Below, one piece after another: positions 23,044 to 23,068 of a stretch of 23,068 nucleotides of DNA (the stretch's first letter is position 1; every line of letters begins with the position of its first letter). Made by a program: the position numbers and the translations under genes. The stretch is from contig DBDA01000035.1 of NCBI GenBank assembly GCA_002293375.1, forward strand, positions 1 through 23,068. Direction: 5' to 3'. The stretch comes from Odoribacter sp. UBA944 (GTDB taxonomy: Bacteria; Bacteroidota; Bacteroidia; Bacteroidales; Marinifilaceae). The notes under the pieces were generated by a model. The model saw only the letters and a program-made list of their open reading frames with translations. It had not been told where the DNA came from and searched no databases.

Positions 23044-23068
23044 TGAAATTCGGCGTCTTCCTACTCTC

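Noticed and set aside
1..23068. Very frequent CCGG, especially within ATCCGG
   Set aside because: Explained by preferred codons (CGG for Arg, CCG for Pro, ATC for Ile) in every gene here, and not by a repeat or uptake signal.

Overview
The window comes from a member of the Bacteroidota, probably of the order Bacteroidales. The reasons are TAnnTTTG-type -7 promoter boxes, start codons preceded by A/T-rich leaders rather than Shine-Dalgarno sequences, a nadB-nadC-nadA gene order, a MPQNKFALARYQ-type winged-helix regulator, and a contractile injection locus whose small DUF5908-type protein and WYNPHDPG-type baseplate protein fit this phylum. Base composition is slightly above half G+C by eye and does not change visibly between the housekeeping half and the injection locus.

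Region 1 (1-7545) is housekeeping. The 5' part of a SlyD-like FKBP prolyl isomerase (minus strand, cut by the window edge) diverges from a tight nadB-nadC-nadA operon that makes nicotinic acid mononucleotide from aspartate. Next is pheT (phenylalanyl-tRNA synthetase beta chain). Convergent to it is pncB, the nicotinate salvage enzyme that makes the same mononucleotide.

Region 2 (7546-8128) is a regulatory junction. It holds a perfect 11-bp inverted repeat in the pncB/regulator intergenic space, a 129-residue winged-helix protein that looks like a WYL-family regulator without its WYL domain, an 8-bp-stem hairpin and a promoter-like box.

Region 3 (8129-22996) is one long co-directional, mostly overlapping gene array encoding a phage-tail-like contractile injection system of the extracellular (Afp/PVC/MAC/BIS-like) family. 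In order: DUF4255-type tail-terminator/cap, an unrecognised 233-residue protein, one sheath, two tube paralogs, a 53-residue DUF5908-type protein, a LysM baseplate hub protein, a gp25-like wedge, a 1018-residue baseplate J/gp6-like protein, an unrecognised fibre-like 251-residue protein, a Pvc12/gp7-like baseplate protein, a tape-measure protein with internal repeats, and a Pvc15-type AAA+ ATPase. A strong hairpin follows the last gene.

The parts fit a single machine: tube and sheath polymerise on the baseplate, the tape-measure sets length, the cap terminates the tube, and the ATPase assists assembly. Two features stand out. There is no VgrG-like spike, PAAR tip, recognisable effector, lysis gene or membrane anchor anywhere in the array. 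The baseplate J-like gene also carries a ten-G homopolymer, with a stop codon placed immediately downstream in both alternative frames, which would make the locus a candidate for on/off phase variation.
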